Source: Nitrosomonas sp.
GTDB taxonomy: Bacteria > Pseudomonadota > Gammaproteobacteria > Burkholderiales > Nitrosomonadaceae
Length of the DNA stretch: 64,000 bases
Assembly (NCBI RefSeq): GCF_019635155.1
Contig: NZ_JAHBZY010000002.1
Span: forward strand, 186,001-250,000
Reading direction: 5' to 3'
Part shown: piece after piece, positions 24,654 to 35,309 of the stretch
Layout of the letters: the number at the start of each line of letters is the position of its first letter
Numbering within the stretch: the first letter of the stretch is position 1
Translations under genes and position numbers: made by a program
Notes under the pieces: model-generated
The model's database searches: none
The model's input: the letters and a program-made list of their open reading frames with translations, nothing else
Told to the model about the DNA's origin: nothing

Positions 24654-27290
24654 TTATAAAGATCGCGCTGTTTCCACAATTTCGTAAATTTCCAGCTGAT
24701 CGCCCACTTGGATTTCATTGAAGTTCTTGAGCGACAATCCACACTCAAAGCCTTCTCTAACTTCTTTTGCATCATCTTTGAAACGCTTTAACGAATCCAG
24801 TTCGCAGCTATGGATCACTAAACCATCGCGCAGAACCCGGACGAGTGAGTTTCTCTTGACTATGCCATCCAGAACATAACATCCAGCAACCACTCCAATT
24901 TTCGGGATGCGATAAATTTCGCGGATATCGACCAGACCAATAATGTTTTCTTTTCTGTCGGGCGACATCATTCCGGAAAGGGCGGCTTTAATTTCATCAG
25001 CGGCTTCATAGATGATGTTGTAATAACGGACATCGACACCGGTGGAAGCGATCAATTTACGGGCACCGGCGTCTGCGCGGACATTAAAGCCAATAATAAC
25101 GGCTTTTGACGCCAGGGACAGGTTGACATCCGACTCAATGATGGCTCCGACACCACTATGAATGATATTGACTTTTACTTCGTCGGTTGAGATTTTCTGC
25201 AAGGCATAAGCCAATGCTTCGCACGAACCCTGAACATCCGCTTTGATAATGAGTGACAAAACCTTGACGTCTTCTTGCTGATCGAAAACGTTTTCCAGTT
25301 TGGCTGCTTGTTGTTTTGCTAATTTTACATCGCGGTATTTGCCTTGCCGGAATAATGCAATTTCCCGGGCTTTTCGTTCATCATCCAGCACTAGCACAGT
25401 TTCACCGGCTTCAGGAACTTCGGATAGGCCCTGTATTTCAACAGGGATCGATGTTCCTGCGTGCTTGATCGCTTTGCCATTTTCATCGTTCATGGCGCGC
25501 ACCTTGCCATAAACGGCGCCAGCCAGCAGCACGTCACCGCGGTTTAATGTGCCCGATTGTACTAATATGGTTGCTACCGGACCGCGGCCTTTATCCAAAC
25601 GTGATTCGATAACGACGCCTTTCGCAGGGGCGTTGATAGGCGCTTTGAGTTCAAGTATTTCCGCTTGCAATAAAATGCTTTCCAGCAGCGTATCGATCCC
25701 TTGTCCGGTTTTAGCAGATACTTCCACAAATATGGTATCGCCTCCCCAATCTTCAGGAACAACTTCATGAGCGACCAATTCGTGCCGGATTCTTTCGATA
25801 TTGGCTTCCGGTTTATCAATTTTGTTAACTGCCACAATGATAGGAATTTTTGCAGCTTTTGCATGATGAATCGCTTCGATAGTTTGAGGCATCACACCAT
25901 CATCGGCTGCTACGACAAGAATGACAATATCGGTAATTTTTGTTCCACGCGCACGCATGGCGGTAAATGCTTCGTGACCGGGGGTATCGAGAAATGTAAC
26001 CATGCCATGGTCTGTTTCGACGTGATAAGCGCCGATATGTTGCGTAATACCGCCCGCCTCGCCACCTGCCACCCGGGTGCGGCGAATATAATCAAGCAAA
26101 GAGGTTTTACCATGATCAACGTGCCCCATCACCGTAACCACTGGAGCCCTGGGAATCATTTCAGCCGGAGGAATCGACGATTCCTGATCGGTAAGAAAAT
26201 TCTCGGGATTGTTCATTTCAGCATATTTTGCAATATGTCCCATTTCCTCAACCACAATCATGGCGGTATCCTGATCCAGCATCTGATTGATCGTGACCAT
26301 GCTACCCATTTTCATCAGCACTTTAATTACATCCGCAGCTTTTACTGACATTTTTTGAGCCAAGGCTCCTACGGATATGGTTTCCGGAACGAGTATCTCG
26401 CGCACAATGGGTTCTGTGGGTGCAGAAAAACCATGAATATTCTGTTCTTCGATGTGGTGGGGCTTGCTGTGCTTATCTCTGCGTGTACGCCAGCCTTGGT
26501 TGTTTGAAATATCGCCCCGGGTTTTTACAGCACGTTTCTTGGTACTTTCATCTTTCCATATGACTTGTTGTTTTAATTGTTTCTTTTTCTTATCGGTTTT
26601 TTCCTCTGGTTTGACTGCAGGTTTATGCAACGTTCCTTCGGTAGAATTGGCATGCGGATCGGCACTCGGTGATTCCGGTTCGGTCTTATTTCCAATAACC
26701 GGCGATGGTTCAGAATCGGTTCTAGATGCTGCAGGTGGCGATGATTGGGTTGTAGGAAGCGATTGCTCGGCGGAAATTCCGGACTCAGTGGCGATGGATT
26801 GTGATTTGTCAATTTCATCTATTTTCTTGCGAGCTTTCTTCTGTCGGATTTCTTCTGCTTGACGTGCAATTAATTCCGCTTGTTTTCTTGCTTCTTCATT
26901 TCGCAAAGCCAATTGTTCTTCATCAATGACAGGTTGGCTCGTCACTTCAGCGGTGGGGGCTTTGGTTGGTGCGACCCCGGTTTCTCCGGGGATCACCGGT
27001 TTTGACAGGACTCTTCTTTTTCTGACTTCCACTTGGATAGTCCGCGCCCGGCCCGTACTATCGGATTTCCGGATTTCAGAAGTTTGTCGGCGGGTCAATG
27101 TAACTTTGCTTTTTGTATCGGCGGTTCCATGGGTTTTTCTGAGATAATCGAGCAGTTGTGCTTTGTCTTGTTCGGTTAGATTGTCTTCCACCAGCATCTT
27201 TTTGACGCCCGCGGCTTTTAGTTGCTCGAGCAGTACCGCCGGCAACAAACCTAATTCATTTGCAAATTGTTCCACACTCATTTGAGCCAT
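24654..27290 (-). CDS. infB: Translation initiation factor IF-2
   Basis: IF-2 is the GTPase that places initiator tRNA on the 30S subunit and promotes subunit joining. The 878-residue product has an N-terminal IF2_N domain (about 1-55; [22 protein letters not shown]), a long charged linker rich in Lys, Glu, Pro and Ser (about 100-290), a second IF2_N domain (about 300-350), the GTPase core (about 380-545) with G1 [10 protein letters not shown]3 DTPGHE and G4 NKID, and the C-terminal domains. Lengths of 850-950 are usual. A second ATG four codons in (MSVEQ) is an alternative start. 80 bases after nusA in the same operon. Confidence 0.98.
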   Translation of the reverse strand: MAQMSVEQFANELGLLPAVLLEQLKAAGVKKMLVEDNLTEQDKAQLLDYLRKTHGTADTKSKVTLTRRQTSEIRKSDSTGRARTIQVEVRKRRVLSKPVIPGETGVAPTKAPTAEVTSQPVIDEEQLALRNEEARKQAELIARQAEEIRQKKARKKIDEIDKSQSIATESGISAEQSLPTTQSSPPAASRTDSEPSPVIGNKTEPESPSADPHANSTEGTLHKPAVKPEEKTDKKKKQLKQQVIWKDESTKKRAVKTRGDISNNQGWRTRRDKHSKPHHIEEQNIHGFSAPTEPIVREILVPETISVGALAQKMSVKAADVIKVLMKMGSMVTINQMLDQDTAMIVVEEMGHIAKYAEMNNPENFLTDQESSIPPAEMIPRAPVVTVMGHVDHGKTSLLDYIRRTRVAGGEAGGITQHIGAYHVETDHGMVTFLDTPGHEAFTAMRARGTKITDIVILVVAADDGVMPQTIEAIHHAKAAKIPIIVAVNKIDKPEANIERIRHELVAHEVVPEDWGGDTIFVEVSAKTGQGIDTLLESILLQAEILELKAPINAPAKGVVIESRLDKGRGPVATILVQSGTLNRGDVLLAGAVYGKVRAMNDENGKAIKHAGTSIPVEIQGLSEVPEAGETVLVLDDERKAREIALFRQGKYRDVKLAKQQAAKLENVFDQQEDVKVLSLIIKADVQGSCEALAYALQKISTDEVKVNIIHSGVGAIIESDVNLSLASKAVIIGFNVRADAGARKLIASTGVDVRYYNIIYEAADEIKAALSGMMSPDRKENIIGLVDIREIYRIPKIGVVAGCYVLDGIVKRNSLVRVLRDGLVIHSCELDSLKRFKDDAKEVREGFECGLSLKNFNEIQVGDQLEIYEIVETARSL

Positions 27291-27370
27291 TTATAACCCT
27301 TCACCAATCCATACTTCAAGCTGATTCTTGTAAGAAACTAAGGTAATCCATTTTTTGCATGCTATTAAAA

Positions 27371-28843
27371 TCAAGTAAACCAAGGTTCGCGCGCTTTAAT
27401 AATCAATCGATTGGCCCGTTCAATATCAATGCCGGTTATTTCAACCAAATCGTCAGCGGCCAGATCGGCTAAATCTGCTTGCGTGTTGATACCGCGTGCC
27501 GCAAGTTCCCTGACGATATTGATATCCATTCCCTCGAGCGAAAGTAAATCTTCAGCGACGTGCTCGACTTTTTCTTCATTGGCTATGGCATCGGTTAATA
27601 ACGCATTACGAGCACGGTTCCGTATTTCATTGACTGTTTCTTCATCCAATGATTCGATTTCCAACATCTCGTTGAGCGGAACATACGCAACTTCCTCCAA
27701 TGTCACAAAACCTTCTTGTAGTAATATTTTTGCAATTTCTTCATCGACATCCAATTTTTGCATAAAAAGTTGGCAAATTTGCGATGATTCTTGTTCATGT
27801 TTGGTTTTGGATTCTTCTACAGTCAGTATATTGAGTTCCCATTCTGTCAATTCGGATGCCAGGCGTACATTTTGTCCGCCACGGCCGATTGCCTGAGCTA
27901 AATTATCTTCATCAACCACGATATCCATGCTGTGTTTTTCTTCATCCACCATGATACTGCTGATTTCTGCCGGCGCCAGCGCGTTGATGATAAAAGTGGC
28001 GGGGTCATCAGACCACAGTACGATATCCACCCGTTCGCCGGCGAGCTCGCTGATAACCGCTTGAACCCTTGAGCCGCGCATACCTACACAAGTACCGATC
28101 GGATCAATGCGTTGATCGTTGGATTTGACGGCAATTTTTGCACGAGATCCCGGATCCCGCGCAGCAGCTTTGATTTCTAGTAAACCTTCTTCAATTTCAG
28201 GAACTTCTAATTCGAAAAGCTTCGTTAAAAATTCCGGTGAAATTCGTGAGAGTTTTAATTGTGGACCTCTCGATGATCGATCAACCCGATATAAATATGC
28301 GCGAACTCGATCGCCAACACGCAAATTTTCTTTCGGAATCATTTGATCACGAGGCAACTCCGCTTCAATTTTTCCTGATTCGATTATCGCATTACCACGT
28401 TCTATTCTTTTAATGGTGCCGGTAACTAAATAATCACCTCTTTCAAGAAAGTCATTGAGCGTTTGTTCACGCTCTGCATCACGAATTTTTTGAAAGATTA
28501 CTTGTTTGGCTGCTTGTGCACCAATACGCCCAAACTCGATTGGTTCGAGGGGTTTTTCTAAATATTCCCCGATTTGGATAGTGGAATTTGATTGTAATGC
28601 GTCACTTAAGGAAACCTGGTGTGCAGGATCATCTACAGCACCGTCTTCCACTACCAACCAGCGGCGGAAGGATTGATGCTCTCCTGTCACTCTGTCAATA
28701 GAAACGCGTGTATCGATGTCTTCTTGAAACCGTTTTTTAGTTGCGGACGCCAAAGCAAGTTCCAATGCTGTAAAGACGATTTCTTTTTCTACAGCTTTTT
28801 CACGCGCCAACGCATCGACCAACAGTAAAATTTCGCGGCTCAT
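27371..28843 (-). CDS. nusA: Transcription termination/antitermination factor NusA
   Basis: NusA binds RNA polymerase to modulate pausing, termination and antitermination. The 490-residue protein contains the N-terminal polymerase-binding domain (about 1-125), an S1 domain (about 135-200; [16 protein letters not shown]), two KH domains (about 230-345; [19 protein letters not shown] and [14 protein letters not shown]) and two acidic C-terminal helix-hairpin repeats (about 360-490), including [21 protein letters not shown]. This matches the proteobacterial long form with the C-terminal repeats that bind the polymerase alpha subunit. 27 bases after rimP and before infB. Confidence 0.98.
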   Translation of the reverse strand: MSREILLLVDALAREKAVEKEIVFTALELALASATKKRFQEDIDTRVSIDRVTGEHQSFRRWLVVEDGAVDDPAHQVSLSDALQSNSTIQIGEYLEKPLEPIEFGRIGAQAAKQVIFQKIRDAEREQTLNDFLERGDYLVTGTIKRIERGNAIIESGKIEAELPRDQMIPKENLRVGDRVRAYLYRVDRSSRGPQLKLSRISPEFLTKLFELEVPEIEEGLLEIKAAARDPGSRAKIAVKSNDQRIDPIGTCVGMRGSRVQAVISELAGERVDIVLWSDDPATFIINALAPAEISSIMVDEEKHSMDIVVDEDNLAQAIGRGGQNVRLASELTEWELNILTVEESKTKHEQESSQICQLFMQKLDVDEEIAKILLQEGFVTLEEVAYVPLNEMLEIESLDEETVNEIRNRARNALLTDAIANEEKVEHVAEDLLSLEGMDINIVRELAARGINTQADLADLAADDLVEITGIDIERANRLIIKAREPWFT

Positions 28844-28870
28844 AGCCCTCCAGCCTATTTTCTTTATGAC

Positions 28871-29299
28871 CTACAATTTTGGTACCAAACGAGCTTTTCC
28901 AAGATTATTTAATTCGAGGTCTAGCACTTTTCCATCAACTTCAAGTTTTATTATGCCATTATTTACTTCTTGCAAAATTCCAGTAAAGTTTTTTTGTCCT
29001 TGAATAGGGACGCGTAACTTCAATTTGACTGTTTCTCCAATAAAGCGTAAGAAATCAGCTTCTTTCCGCAACGGCCTATCGAGTCCGGGCGAAGACACTT
29101 CCAGTCGACCATAATCTATATTTTCAACCGCAAACAAGCGACTCAAATGATTGCTAATCAAGACGCAGTCATCAATTGTGATACCGTCTGCTTTGTCTGC
29201 ATAAATCCGAATTAATTTGTTGTGTGCGAGTCGCTCCACTTCGACCAACTCATAGCCCATATTGTTAAGAGTTGATTCTAACAATTCTTCCAGTGTCAT
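28871..29299 (-). CDS. rimP: Ribosome maturation factor RimP
   Basis: RimP assists 30S subunit assembly. The start chosen is ATG 29299, preceded by GGAG, giving 142 residues beginning [19 protein letters not shown]; the upstream ATG at 29338 adds a hydrophobic extension not typical of the family. The N-terminal domain (about 1-75) contains [15 protein letters not shown] and [17 protein letters not shown], the family signature, and the C-terminal domain is an Sm-like barrel (about 85-142). First gene of the minus-strand operon, divergent from acs. Confidence 0.95.
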   Translation of the reverse strand: MTLEELLESTLNNMGYELVEVERLAHNKLIRIYADKADGITIDDCVLISNHLSRLFAVENIDYGRLEVSSPGLDRPLRKEADFLRFIGETVKLKLRVPIQGQKNFTGILQEVNNGIIKLEVDGKVLDLELNNLGKARLVPKL

Positions 29300-29372
29300 A
29301 GCTCCGCCACAAATAAAAAATGGGCTGATAAAGCCCATCGAAATTGTTATCGCTAGTTTAACAAATATTTAT

Positions 29373-29401
29373 GAATTATGGAATATAAACTTTTTTGTCC
29401 A
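29373..29401 (-). promoter_or_regulatory. Predicted promoter of the rimP operon
   Basis: On the minus strand TGGACA (29396-29401) is 17 bases from TAATTC (29373-29378), about 75 bases upstream of the rimP start. The -35 match is good, the -10 moderate. Confidence 0.4.
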
Positions 29402-29529
29402 TGCTATTATTTTAGCGTTTCCTGGCGTGGTTTTGATTGATTTATGTTAACGGAATTGTTTAATTTTGACTGCGATTATCTACCTTGGCAACAAGAAAGA
29501 AGTGCTTATGGAGATGGGTGCCGGTGATA

Positions 29530-29549
29530 CAATCTGATGATTTTCAGAT
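29530..29549 (+). repeat. Short hairpin in the acs leader
   Basis: AATCTGA and TCAGATT form a perfect 7-base stem around a 6-base loop, ending 24 bases before the chosen acs start. It could shape the leader mRNA or be a protein site. Confidence 0.3.
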
Positions 29550-29573
29550 TTCATGAAATCGGAGAGTTTTTGC

Positions 29574-31550
29574 ATGTCGACGATCGAAACAGTATTGCAT
29601 GAAACACGTGTTTTTCCGCCATCAGAAGAGTTTGCCAAGCGAGCCAATATTTCTGGTATTCAAGCTTACCGGATGCTTTGTGCAGAAGCGGAGAAGGATT
29701 ATTTGAAGTTTTGGGCGGTTCGCGCGAAAGAACAGATTTTATGGCATAAACCCTTTACTCAAGTTCTTGACGATCAAATGCCGCCGTTTTATCAGTGGTT
29801 TAGTGACGGCGAGTTAAACGTATCGTATAACTGCCTCGATCGGCACCTGGCAACGCAAGCTGACAAAGTCGCGATAATATTTGAAGCCGATGATGGCATG
29901 GTTGTGCGATCGACCTATCGGGACTTGCATCAGAGAGTGTGTAAGTTTGCAAACGCGTTGAAATCGCTCGGTATCAAAAAAAGTGACCGAGTGATTATTT
30001 ATTTGCCGATGGGAATCGAGGCGGTTGTTGCTATGCAAGCATGCGCACGGATTGGTGCAATTCATTCCGTAGTTTTTGGCGGTTTTTCCTCTAAAAGCTT
30101 GCATGAGCGCATAGTCGATGCCGGTGCTGTGGCGGTTATTACGGCGGATGAGCAAATCCGTGGCGGTAAGCTTCATCCACTCAAGGAAACTGTGGATGAA
30201 GCGTTGAGTACGGAAGGCGCAGCATCGGTCAAGCGCGTCGTGGTTTTTCAGCGTACAGGAACTGCAATATCTTTCGACTCTAAGCGTGATGTCTGGTGGC
30301 ATGAACTTACCGAAACTGCCGATGCGAACTGCGAACCGGAGTGGGTTGGTGCGGAACATCCATTATTCACATTGTATACCTCCGGATCAACCGGTAAACC
30401 TAAAGGCGTTCAGCATTCCAGTGCCGGATACTTGCTTGGCACAAAACTTTCAATGGAGTGGATTTTTGATTATAAACCGGACGATGTTTTCTGGTGTACT
30501 GCTGATGTTGGCTGGATTACCGGTCATAGTTATGTGTGCTATGGCCCGTTGGCAATGGGCGCTACGCAGGTAATTTTCGAAGGAATTCCAACTTATCCGG
30601 ATGCTGGGCGTTTTTGGGAAATTATTCAGAAACATCGGGTAACTACTTTTTATACCGCGCCCACTGCAATTCGTTCATTAATTAAACTGGGTGCCGATTT
30701 GCCAGCTCAATATGATTTGTCGTCCCTACGCTTATTGGGTTCGGTGGGGGAGCCAATTAACCCGGAAGCGTGGGTTTGGTTTTATGAAAAAATCGGGCAA
30801 TCACGGTGTCCGGTTGTCGACACCTGGTGGCAAACCGAAACGGGCTGCCATATGATTGCACCAGCGCCTGGTGCTGTGACTCTTAAGCCAGGTTCTTGTA
30901 CGTTTCCTTTGCCTGGAATTTTTGCTGCGATTGTTGACGAAGCGGGTCACGATATAGAGAAAGGGAAAGGCGGTTTCTTGGTGATTAAGAAGCCTTTTCC
31001 TTCACAAATTCGTACCTTATGGGGTGATCCGGAACGCTTTAAGAAAACTTATTTTCCGGAAGATATCGGACATGGTTTGTATTATCTGGCCGGCGATTCC
31101 GCCTATCGTGACCTGGATGATTACTTCTGGATTATGGGCCGCATTGATGATGTTTTAAATGTATCGGGGCATCGATTAGGAACGATGGAAATAGAATCCG
31201 CATTGGTCGCTCATCCATTGGTAGCGGAGGCGGCTGTGGTGGGCAGGCCTCATGAAATTAAGGGAGAGACTGTCATAGCTTTTGTGGTTTTAAAAGGTCG
31301 GTATCCGCGTGCAGAGGAGACCGCGGACATTGTTCAGACATTACGTGAGTGGGTGGCGAAAGAGATTGGCCCCATCGCAAAGCCTGAGGAAATCCGTTTC
31401 GGCGAGAATTTACCAAAAACCCGATCAGGTAAGATTATGCGCCGGCTGTTGCGTGCGCTTGCCAAAGGTGAAGAAATTACTCAGGATACATCGACACTGG
31501 AAAATCCGGCTATTCTGGAACAATTAAAGAAACCCATGCAATCCCTATAA
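29574..31550 (+). CDS. acs: Acetyl-CoA synthetase
   Basis: It converts acetate, ATP and CoA to acetyl-CoA through an acetyl-adenylate. The start is ATG at 29574, seven codons inside the longest frame, with GGAGAG eight bases upstream; the protein is 658 residues, normal for Acs (about 650). The adenylate-forming fold shows the P-loop [11 protein letters not shown], the aromatic motif TWWQTETG, the hinge segment [20 protein letters not shown] and the C-terminal RSGKIMRR with the lysine that is reversibly acetylated to control activity. It is followed 50 bases later by a metallo-beta-lactamase-fold gene and divergent from rimP. Confidence 0.95.
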   Translation: MSTIETVLHETRVFPPSEEFAKRANISGIQAYRMLCAEAEKDYLKFWAVRAKEQILWHKPFTQVLDDQMPPFYQWFSDGELNVSYNCLDRHLATQADKVAIIFEADDGMVVRSTYRDLHQRVCKFANALKSLGIKKSDRVIIYLPMGIEAVVAMQACARIGAIHSVVFGGFSSKSLHERIVDAGAVAVITADEQIRGGKLHPLKETVDEALSTEGAASVKRVVVFQRTGTAISFDSKRDVWWHELTETADANCEPEWVGAEHPLFTLYTSGSTGKPKGVQHSSAGYLLGTKLSMEWIFDYKPDDVFWCTADVGWITGHSYVCYGPLAMGATQVIFEGIPTYPDAGRFWEIIQKHRVTTFYTAPTAIRSLIKLGADLPAQYDLSSLRLLGSVGEPINPEAWVWFYEKIGQSRCPVVDTWWQTETGCHMIAPAPGAVTLKPGSCTFPLPGIFAAIVDEAGHDIEKGKGGFLVIKKPFPSQIRTLWGDPERFKKTYFPEDIGHGLYYLAGDSAYRDLDDYFWIMGRIDDVLNVSGHRLGTMEIESALVAHPLVAEAAVVGRPHEIKGETVIAFVVLKGRYPRAEETADIVQTLREWVAKEIGPIAKPEEIRFGENLPKTRSGKIMRRLLRALAKGEEITQDTSTLENPAILEQLKKPMQSL

Positions 31551-31600
31551 ATTATGAATCGCAAATCGGATGGACGTATCGCGGGCGGAATCGGAAAAGT

Positions 31601-32566
31601 ATGACATTGCCAATTGTAATTGATTATGAAGATGGTATTAGTGCGATTGATGCGCAGTTTCATCGACCTAGGCGCGCGGCTATACATTTGATCGTCGAAA
31701 ACGGTAGTGCGGCGTTGATTGATACCGGGACAGTTTTTTCCATTCCTGGCGTGGTTGCATCGCTTAAACAGAAATCCATTGCGATAGAGGCGATTGAATA
31801 TATCATACTCACGCATATCCATCTGGACCACGCGGGTGGAGCGAGCGAATGCATGCGTCTTTTTCCCAACGCGAAGCTGATTGTTCATCCGCGCGGTGCA
31901 AGTCATATGGTAAATCCGGCTCGACTCGTTGCCGGTGCCATAGCCGTATATGGTGAAGCCGAATTCAGGCGCGTGTACGGTGAGATCTATCCGATCGAAG
32001 CAGACCGGATTATTGAAGCAACTGATGGATGTTCTATTGATCTGAATGGACGCCCATTGTTGTTCCTTGATACTCCCGGGCATGCGCGTCATCATAATTG
32101 TATTTTTGATGCTCGCAGCCAATCTTTTTTTACAGGTGATACATTTGGTGTTTCATACCGGGAGTTCGATGTCGCTGGGATGGAATTTGTTTTTCCTACT
32201 ACATCGCCTGTACAGTTTGATCCATCGGCCGCCCATCGTTCTATTGATCGTATCTTGAGTTATCAACCACGCTATGCATATTTAACACACTATAGCCGGA
32301 TTAGTCACTTAACCCATCATGCAGGATGCATGCACGATTTAATTGATGAACATGTTGAGATTGCGCAACGGGCAAGGAATCATCAAAATCGGACAGTTGA
32401 AGTTTCAGAAGCTTTGAATGAGTTGCTGCTAAGTCGATTAACAAAGCACGGTTGTCATTTATCACAAACTACAATTGAAGAGTTATTGCAATCCGATATT
32501 CGCTTAAATACGCAAGGTTTGATCCATTGGCTAGATCAACCAGCTGAACGGTTTAAACAGCTATGA
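31601..32566 (+). CDS. Metallo-beta-lactamase-fold hydrolase
   Basis: A 321-residue hydrolase with the zinc-binding motif THIHLDHAGG (about residues 71-80, HxHxDH), a third ligand region DTPGHARHHN (about 160-170, the HxH segment), and an aspartate in FFTGDTFG. The C-terminal 100 residues are helical. The family includes glyoxalase II-like thioesterases, lactonases and beta-lactamases; the substrate is not determined. It follows acs by 50 bases on the same strand, so a role around acyl-CoA or thioester metabolism is possible but inferred only from position. Confidence 0.85.
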   Translation: MTLPIVIDYEDGISAIDAQFHRPRRAAIHLIVENGSAALIDTGTVFSIPGVVASLKQKSIAIEAIEYIILTHIHLDHAGGASECMRLFPNAKLIVHPRGASHMVNPARLVAGAIAVYGEAEFRRVYGEIYPIEADRIIEATDGCSIDLNGRPLLFLDTPGHARHHNCIFDARSQSFFTGDTFGVSYREFDVAGMEFVFPTTSPVQFDPSAAHRSIDRILSYQPRYAYLTHYSRISHLTHHAGCMHDLIDEHVEIAQRARNHQNRTVEVSEALNELLLSRLTKHGCHLSQTTIEELLQSDIRLNTQGLIHWLDQPAERFKQL

Positions 32567-32642
32567 AATTGTAGCTGGTAGTTTCTGACATTCCTGATTA
32601 TTTGATCCGTGTGGGAAAATAGTAGTAAGTAAAAACCCTTTT

Positions 32643-32689
32643 GGGCATGAATCACCAGGTTTTAGATAATGGTCAATTGATTCATACCC
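32643..32689. repeat. Long inverted repeat between convergent genes
   Basis: GGGCATGAATCA (32643-32654) and TGATTCATACCC (32678-32689) pair at 11 of 12 positions around a 23-base loop. It lies between the convergent hydrolase and the small membrane protein gene. It could be a bidirectional transcription stop without a T-run, or a remnant of a small mobile repeat. Confidence 0.45.
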
Positions 32690-32752
32690 ATAATATTCTC
32701 CATATTGCAGGATGTGACTATTATTCGCTACTAACGCCATGAATTAATGCAT

Positions 32753-32938
32753 TCAGGGTTTGGATATTTTTCTGATTGAAGCTATAACCAAGTAGCTGAT
32801 GTAGAGAATCATGGCCAATGCGCCATCAGTAATAACCCATCCAATAATGGTTTGCGGTAACCCAAACATCGAAAGAATCCCAAAGAATACGCCACTGATA
32901 ACTAAAGCGGAAATAATAAAAATATGATGAGTGGACAT
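32753..32938 (-). CDS. Small two-helix membrane protein, 61 residues
   Basis: The short frame starts MSTHHIFIISALVISGVFFG and has two predicted helices (about 6-26 and 30-55), ending in a basic tail RKISKP. A strong AAAGGAGC ribosome binding site lies 6 bases before the ATG, the main reason to accept so short a gene. It stands alone. The function is unknown; small two-helix proteins of this kind often modify a larger membrane complex. Confidence 0.6.
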   Translation of the reverse strand: MSTHHIFIISALVISGVFFGILSMFGLPQTIIGWVITDGALAMILYISYLVIASIRKISKP

Positions 32939-33384
32939 GATTAGCTCCTTTATTACGTTTTGTGAAATTATTAAACAAATTTTTTAGTGCTTTATTCGAT
33001 ATATTTGACCACAGAAAGTTTGCGTATATTTTACGCACATTAAATCGGCGCCCCCTGGATTGTTGGAAAGACACCGGCTTGGTGATTCGAGGATCTTTCG
33101 TCGAGCTATTGGCTAACGCTTGGGGTGCTGATAGATGGCGACTCTTATTGCTGAATTAATATAGACGGATGGATTCATTGGTTAAATTCCGGTTAAGAAA
33201 AAAGGGCGGTAATAGACACTAGATCATAGTATTACGCTTATTATTTGGCGATAAAGGAAATAGAAAATTAAAGAAGATCCGTCTGGCAAATTACGTGCAC
33301 TGTGTTGATTAACTGGAGGAAGGGCTCCTGACCGGCAGGTTACCTGCTAACCAAGAGCCGTGACAATGCAGAAGAAGAAATAAC
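32939..33384. other. 446-base gene-poor gap
   Basis: It holds the start region of the small membrane protein, an inverted repeat TGCGTA/TACGCA at 33021-33037, and a compound hairpin at 33323-33359 described separately. Reading frames in it (for example 32962-33159 plus) have no ribosome binding site or family resemblance and are not called. Confidence 0.5.
33323..33359. repeat. Compound stem-loop downstream of the ExeA-like gene
   Basis: Outer stem GGCTC/GAGCC (33323-33359) encloses a perfect 5-base stem GCAGG/CCTGC with a 3-base loop (33335-33347). It sits 25 bases past the stop of the ExeA-like ATPase gene on the minus strand. There is no T-run, so it may be a terminator, an mRNA-stabilising structure or an RNA element; no known riboswitch family was recognised. 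Confidence 0.4.
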
Positions 33385-34611
33385 TCAGATACTCACTAAT
33401 TCTAGAAGGCATTCAAGTAATCCAGCATAATCGGAGCGGTGACAAAAGAAAAACACACTTGAGGCAAATGCGACCATCGAAGATAACAACACGATCGCGG
33501 GAACTTTTAAATTCTTTTGCTCATATTTTGCTTTGATTGTGTTGGCAATGTCGTCAAACGATTTTTCCGAGGTATCGATTTTCATTGCGGAGATATCTTG
33601 AACGACGTCCTGGGTTATCTGACTTTTATGCTCGATTTTTCTTGTTGCAACAGTTGATGGGGGATCGGCAGCGGGCGTTGCTGTGGTTGCCAATGGCGGT
33701 GTTGCCGCCTCTGATGTGGAATCAGTGCTTGCATGTTGCGACTCTTGTTTTTTGCGTTCTTGATTGTTGAGCATAATGATGTAATGAAATACATCTGTGA
33801 CCAATCCCATTCGTTGGGTTGCTTCATAAACATCTTGTGCGTCGATGATGGGTTTGTTGCGCTCGTAGGCAACATTGAAGGAACGATCGCATAATGAATT
33901 GATTGTCCGAGGTGTACCGCCGGCACTGAAAGCGATAGAAAGCGCCTCCCAGCCAGTATTTGAAATCAGATTAGGAGTGCCGCCCGCAATATGGATGCGA
34001 TGTTTTATGTATCTTAAGACACCGTCAACATTCATTTTTCCGAGCGTTTCAAGGGCGGCAATCCGTTGTTTGAAGGGCGCCATTTCAGGTCGGTTGATCT
34101 TTTCCATTAACTCATCTTGACCCAGCAACAATAACTGGATGAGCTTAAGGGATCCTTCTTCAAGATTGTTTAATAAGCGGATACCATTAATAACGTCTTC
34201 GGTCATCAAATGCGATTCATCCATGATGACCAGGCATTTTTTTCCTTCCGCGTTGATTCGGAGTAGCGCATTTCTGATATCTCGCATAACAAATGTTTTT
34301 TCGGACGAAGACGGTTGAAGCCCAAGCTCCTGGGCTAGAAATAGATACAGATCGGAGCTGCTTGCGGGCGGTTCGGCCATCCAAATGAGTTTGATATTGT
34401 CCGGAAAATCGGACTTTATCATTTGACTAAGCGTGGTTTTTCCGGAACCGATGGGGCCGGTGACGACGATAAGACCGCGCCCGCTTTGTAGAGAACCGGA
34501 AATCTGCTTCCGGATACGAGCATGATCGCCCTGATCATAAAAGAATATTGGATCCGGAACATTCTCGAAAGGAAGTAAATTGAGATTGAAGTGTTGAACG
34601 TACATGTGCAT
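33385..34611 (-). CDS. ExeA/GspA-like AAA+ ATPase
   Basis: A 408-residue ATPase of the ExeA (GspA, MshM) group that in secretion systems couples ATP use to peptidoglycan-linked assembly. Walker A GPIGSGKT lies at 52-59, Walker B KCLVIMDESH near 125-134, and sensor/arginine regions follow. After a low-complexity linker rich in Thr, Ala and Pro (about 285-325) comes a C-terminal hydrophobic stretch (about 372-392; IVLLSSMVAFASSVFFF) that may be a membrane anchor. ExeA proteins usually carry a periplasmic peptidoglycan-binding domain beyond that helix; here it is missing. The start codon shares one base with the stop of the OmpA-domain gene, so the two are translationally coupled. Confidence 0.83.
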   Translation of the reverse strand: MHMYVQHFNLNLLPFENVPDPIFFYDQGDHARIRKQISGSLQSGRGLIVVTGPIGSGKTTLSQMIKSDFPDNIKLIWMAEPPASSSDLYLFLAQELGLQPSSSEKTFVMRDIRNALLRINAEGKKCLVIMDESHLMTEDVINGIRLLNNLEEGSLKLIQLLLLGQDELMEKINRPEMAPFKQRIAALETLGKMNVDGVLRYIKHRIHIAGGTPNLISNTGWEALSIAFSAGGTPRTINSLCDRSFNVAYERNKPIIDAQDVYEATQRMGLVTDVFHYIIMLNNQERKKQESQHASTDSTSEAATPPLATTATPAADPPSTVATRKIEHKSQITQDVVQDISAMKIDTSEKSFDDIANTIKAKYEQKNLKVPAIVLLSSMVAFASSVFFFCHRSDYAGLLECLLELVSI

Positions 34612-35309
34612 TAAATGTTCCCCTCTTTAGGTATGAGTTTTACTTCCACTCTACGGTTTTTCGCTCTACCTTCTTCAGTGTTATTGGAATCTATCGGACG
34701 GGTATCTCCATAACCTTTGATGGAAATTCGTTGCGATGGAATGCCGTGAAGCATGAGAATATTGGCGATGGCCTTAGCGCGGCGAGCCGAAAGTTCCAAA
34801 TTGTCACTATCAATTTTGCCGGTCGGTATATTGTCGGTATGACCTTCAATAAGAATCAAGCTTCCCGGGGAGGCGTTGATTTCCTTGATAAGATTTTCTA
34901 TCGTGGAATAAGCGACATCTTGAATGACATCCTGCCCGGAGCGGAACGTTTTGCCGCTAAAAACGATTAATGTTCGAGACGGTGATCTTGGCTTGTTATC
35001 GCTTGCATTCTGCGATACCTCTTCCAGAACATGCGGTTGATTTTCATGCTGAGGAGCGGCGGTTCCGGCTTCTTCAATTATGTTTGGAGTCGATGCGTGA
35101 TTAAGCAATGGTGTTTCATTATTCACGATATCCGAGAATGGTGCTGACGGAGCTGAAGGCGGATATGCAGGTGCTGGTGCCAATGTGAATTCCGACGGCA
35201 AGCTGATCGTGGAAGAATGATCTTCGGGATTATTAGCGGCTTTATATGTTATTAAGATTGCCAGTGAGAAAAATATCACTGAAAGACCATAAAAGATTGA
35301 GCGTATCAT
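34611..35309 (-). CDS. Inner-membrane OmpA-domain protein
   Basis: A 232-residue protein with an N-terminal membrane helix (about 5-24), a low-complexity Pro/Ser/Asn linker (about 30-115) and a C-terminal OmpA-type peptidoglycan-binding domain (about 115-228) with LILIEGHTDNIPTG and a conserved AKNRRVEVKL end. It would sit in the inner membrane and hold peptidoglycan. It is the first gene of a pair with the ExeA-like ATPase (one-base overlap of stop and start), and may supply the peptidoglycan contact the ATPase lacks. It differs from MotB, which carries an ion-binding Asp in its helix. Confidence 0.85.
   Translation of the reverse strand: MIRSIFYGLSVIFFSLAILITYKAANNPEDHSSTISLPSEFTLAPAPAYPPSAPSAPFSDIVNNETPLLNHASTPNIIEEAGTAAPQHENQPHVLEEVSQNASDNKPRSPSRTLIVFSGKTFRSGQDVIQDVAYSTIENLIKEINASPGSLILIEGHTDNIPTGKIDSDNLELSARRAKAIANILMLHGIPSQRISIKGYGDTRPIDSNNTEEGRAKNRRVEVKLIPKEGNI

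Noticed and set aside
29300..29338. Longer rimP start at 29338
   Set aside because: It adds a hydrophobic extension not seen in RimP, while ATG 29299 has a GGAG site.
32962..33159. 65-codon plus-strand frame in the gene-poor gap
   Set aside because: No ribosome binding site or family-like features, and it overlaps the leader of the better supported small membrane protein gene.
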